DNA from: Hymenobacter daecheongensis DSM 21074
GTDB taxonomy: Bacteria; Bacteroidota; Bacteroidia; Cytophagales; Hymenobacteraceae
Direction: 5' to 3'
Length of the DNA: 64,000 bases
Assembly: GCF_900141805.1 (NCBI RefSeq)
Contig: NZ_FQYN01000001.1
Coordinates: 620,001 to 684,000 of the forward strand
The position numbers and the translations under genes are program-made. The stretch's first letter is position 1. The number at the start of each line of letters is the position of its first letter. Below the pieces are notes generated by a model. The model did not search any database and was not told where the DNA came from. It saw nothing but the letters and a program-made list of their open reading frames with translations. Of the stretch, positions 63,619 through 64,000 are shown piece by piece.

Positions 63619-64000
63619 TCAGCCCGCATCAGCCCGCCCGAATACGCGCCGGTAAATCGGCTTGCGCCAGGCAAACTGCGCCCACATAGCCGGGTACAGT
63701 AGCGCATTCAGCATAGGCGAGGCCGTGCGAAACTCAATGGCATCCACAATGACGCTGCTGCCCTGCGGGCCCGGCTCAATAAGATGGCGGTGTCGCCAAA
63801 AGCGCAGCGGCGCGGGCAGCTGCTGGCCTTCATCCACAAAATAGAGCGTACCGTCGGGCCGCTGGCCGTGGTCGGTAATCAGGCTAGTCCAGCGCTGAGT
63901 AAGCGGGCCGATGAACAGCTCGATTTCGACCTGGTCGCCGCGGCGGCAGCCATCGAAGCGGTGCAGCTTGAACTTGGGGAAGGGCGGAGCCAGGGCCAGA
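63619..64000 (-). CDS. SRPBCC (ligand-binding, START-like) protein, N-terminus outside window
   Basis: The frame is open to the right edge. 126 residues are visible, starting LALAPPFPKFKLHRFDG. The pattern PLTQRWTSLITDHG, then YFVDEGQQLPAPLRFWRHRH and FAWRKPIYRRVFGR resembles the small START/SRPBCC proteins (COG4276 type) that bind hydrophobic ligands. The function is unknown. The stop lies 85 bp upstream of the lipoprotein start on the same strand. Confidence 0.8.
   Translation of the reverse strand, partial: LALAPPFPKFKLHRFDGCRRGDQVEIELFIGPLTQRWTSLITDHGQRPDGTLYFVDEGQQLPAPLRFWRHRHLIEPGPQGSSVIVDAIEFRTASPMLNALLYPAMWAQFAWRKPIYRRVFGRADAG

Overview
This window reads as a piece of a high-GC Bacteroidota chromosome, most likely Hymenobacter or a close relative (inference). 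The evidence is lineage-typical protein types: a eukaryote-like IleRS and GlyRS, a DUF4175 coiled-coil membrane protein, a DksA-like protein without its zinc cysteines, and CruF/CrtD carotenoid genes. Many intergenic gaps carry long palindromic repeats. I saw no rRNA or tRNA gene, CRISPR array, prophage or transposase.

Layout. 1-7.9 kb: rluB (cut by the left edge), a DksA-like gene, ribH, a TPR membrane protein, pdhA, then divergent recF and a DUF721/DciA-like gene, and a hot-dog thioesterase. 7.97-8.7 kb: a near-perfect parS palindrome at the end of an AT-rich regulator gene whose upstream region carries repeated operator-like motifs. 8.7-25 kb: GDPD phosphodiesterase, small membrane proteins, rhomboid protease, polyprenyl synthase, RNase R, a fused peptide-type ABC ATPase, lspA, ileS and an RND exporter. 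25-29 kb: a small unknown protein, glyS and a PiT phosphate transporter. 29.05-31.27 kb: a predicted chromosomal origin with seven exact and nine one-mismatch DnaA boxes and a roughly 50-bp stretch of about 12% GC, interrupted by two small genes. 31.5-45.3 kb: Ig-like lipoprotein, methyltransferase, mnmG, an arginyltransferase-family protein, ybeY, an RsbW-like kinase, DUF4175 and an M16 peptidase. 45.8-57 kb: M28 peptidase, then a maltodextrin/starch cluster (SLC45-like MFS transporter, two GH13 enzymes, a GT35 phosphorylase-like protein) interrupted by an SDR gene and a GxxExxY cassette bounded by 43-bp inverted repeats. 57-64 kb: SGNH esterase, thioredoxin-like protein, TetR regulator, cruF-crtD carotenoid pair, RlmI-type methyltransferase, a lipoprotein and a truncated SRPBCC gene.

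How it fits together. The parS site, the DnaA-box cluster, mnmG, recF and a DciA-like gene all point to an origin-proximal position. The coding strand does not flip at the predicted origin: minus-strand genes dominate on both sides, which is a caveat. The intergenic gaps are filled by several families of nested inverted repeats. Several families occur at two or more sites, and one has entered the reading frame of an ABC transporter. The most unusual protein-level observations are an IleRS with a GIHH signature in place of HIGH, and a GT35 protein with Thr where the PLP-binding Lys is expected.
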